Assembly (NCBI GenBank): GCA_016550425.1
Contig: JABXGS010000262.1
Coordinates: 1-14,984 of the forward strand
DNA length: 14,984 nucleotides
Source: an archaeon
Lineage (GTDB): Archaea > Asgardarchaeota > Hermodarchaeia > Hermodarchaeales > Hermodarchaeaceae
Reading direction: 5' to 3'
Part shown: positions 14,554-14,984 of the stretch, in pieces
Layout of the letters: each line of letters begins with the position of its first letter
Position numbering within the stretch: the first letter of the stretch is position 1
Notes under the pieces: generated by a model
The model's input: the letters and a program-made list of their open reading frames with translations, nothing else
The model's database searches: none
What the model was told of the DNA's origin: nothing
Made by a program: the position numbers and the translations under genes

Positions 14554-14984
14554 TTACAGTTTGTTTCGAATACGATTCGGAAGTGGATCCAAGATAATTT
14601 GATTTGTGCGTCTAGCTTGACGAATGAATTCAAGCGGTGTCTCGCTTCGCATTAGAAAGCGTAGGGTTTCGTCATCTGTGAAAAATCCTAATGTTGGGGA
14701 TCCAAATTTTCTAGCAACAACTTCGAGTAATTTTCCATAATCGGTTTGCCAATCTTTAAAGGTGAATCCAAGCGGTTCTAAGGCTTTCGTTGTCGTAATC
14801 CGTTGAATTCGACCATCAGTAACCTGAAGGATTAGACTTGCCCATATGGTGTTTTCTTCGAAAATTGTGATAACACTCACGAAATTCGTAGGGAGTTGAT
14901 CTAGCGCCATTCGGATTCGTTGAAATAACGAGAATAGTCCTTTCTCCCAAAATTCTCGAGGGAAGACATGAAATCGCCGATTGA
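14554..14984 (-). CDS. Uncharacterised protein, C-terminal 142 residues (5' end outside the window)
   Basis: The minus-strand frame stays open from the stop at 14554 past an internal ATG at 14910 to the window edge, with coding-like sequence upstream (RRFHVFPREFWEKGLFSLFQ). The gene therefore continues beyond base 14984, and 14910 is not the start. The visible part is soluble and alpha/beta: a strand pair (VSVITIFEENTIWASLILQV), a turn, and C-terminal helices (ETLRFLMRSETPLEFIRQARR). I do not recognise the family. It is convergent with the peptidase gene, with 3 bases between the stops. Confidence 0.65.
   Translation of the reverse strand, partial: NRRFHVFPREFWEKGLFSLFQRIRMALDQLPTNFVSVITIFEENTIWASLILQVTDGRIQRITTTKALEPLGFTFKDWQTDYGKLLEVVARKFGSPTLGFFTDDETLRFLMRSETPLEFIRQARRTNQIILDPLPNRIRNKL

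Noticed and set aside
1..14984. CRISPR arrays, tRNA or rRNA genes, insertion sequences, integrase or attachment-site signals
   Set aside because: No regularly spaced repeats, cloverleaf-like sequences, transposase motifs or flanking direct repeats were seen on reading both strands; this was by eye, without covariance models.

Overview
The window looks archaeal. Genes are preceded by A/T-rich TATA-like boxes about 50-100 bases upstream rather than by -35/-10 pairs, ribosome binding sites are of the GGAGG/GGTGA type, and T-rich tracts follow several genes. A tiny RING/PHD-like zinc finger, tail-anchored ectoenzymes and a legumain/caspase-like peptidase would suit an Asgard-type archaeon, but no marker gene here settles the phylum; that placement is inference. 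I see no rRNA, tRNA, CRISPR array, transposase or integrase.

Region 1 (1-4627) is a nucleoside-type ABC importer: the C-terminus of a BMP-family substrate-binding protein, a hairpin/T-tract terminator, then a tightly coupled ATPase-permease-permease unit whose genes overlap by 1 and 11 bases. The first permease carries about 150 extra C-terminal residues of membrane segments.

Region 2 (4628-7300) holds a 55-residue C4HC3 zinc-finger protein starting with TTG, a convergent unrecognised protein with an internal duplication, a secreted and membrane-tethered phospholipase D-fold protein with two HKD motifs and its own TATA box and hairpin terminator, and a small unrecognised minus-strand gene.

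Region 3 (7450-12434) contains a two-TM protein with a SHOCT-like C-terminus, a 989-residue GH38 alpha-mannosidase, an 84-codon two-TM protein, and a second two-TM protein with a SHOCT-like tail. The two SHOCT-like proteins look like divergent paralogues flanking the mannosidase.

Region 4 (12435-14984) has an ARPP-1 (DUF6569-like) protein with a TATA box, a palindromic operator-like element and an apparent AUA start codon. It is followed by a signal-peptide, clan CD (legumain/caspase-like) peptidase with an EF-hand loop and C-terminal anchor, and by a convergent unrecognised gene that leaves the window at its 5' end. Two genes between 11.2 and 13.5 kb have no usable ATG/GTG/TTG start at a sensible distance from their ribosome binding site but do have AUA or AUC there; a third is ambiguous between TTG and AUU. 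That pattern, the zinc finger, the SHOCT-like pair and the ARPP-1/peptidase pair with its structured control regions are the observations most worth following up.
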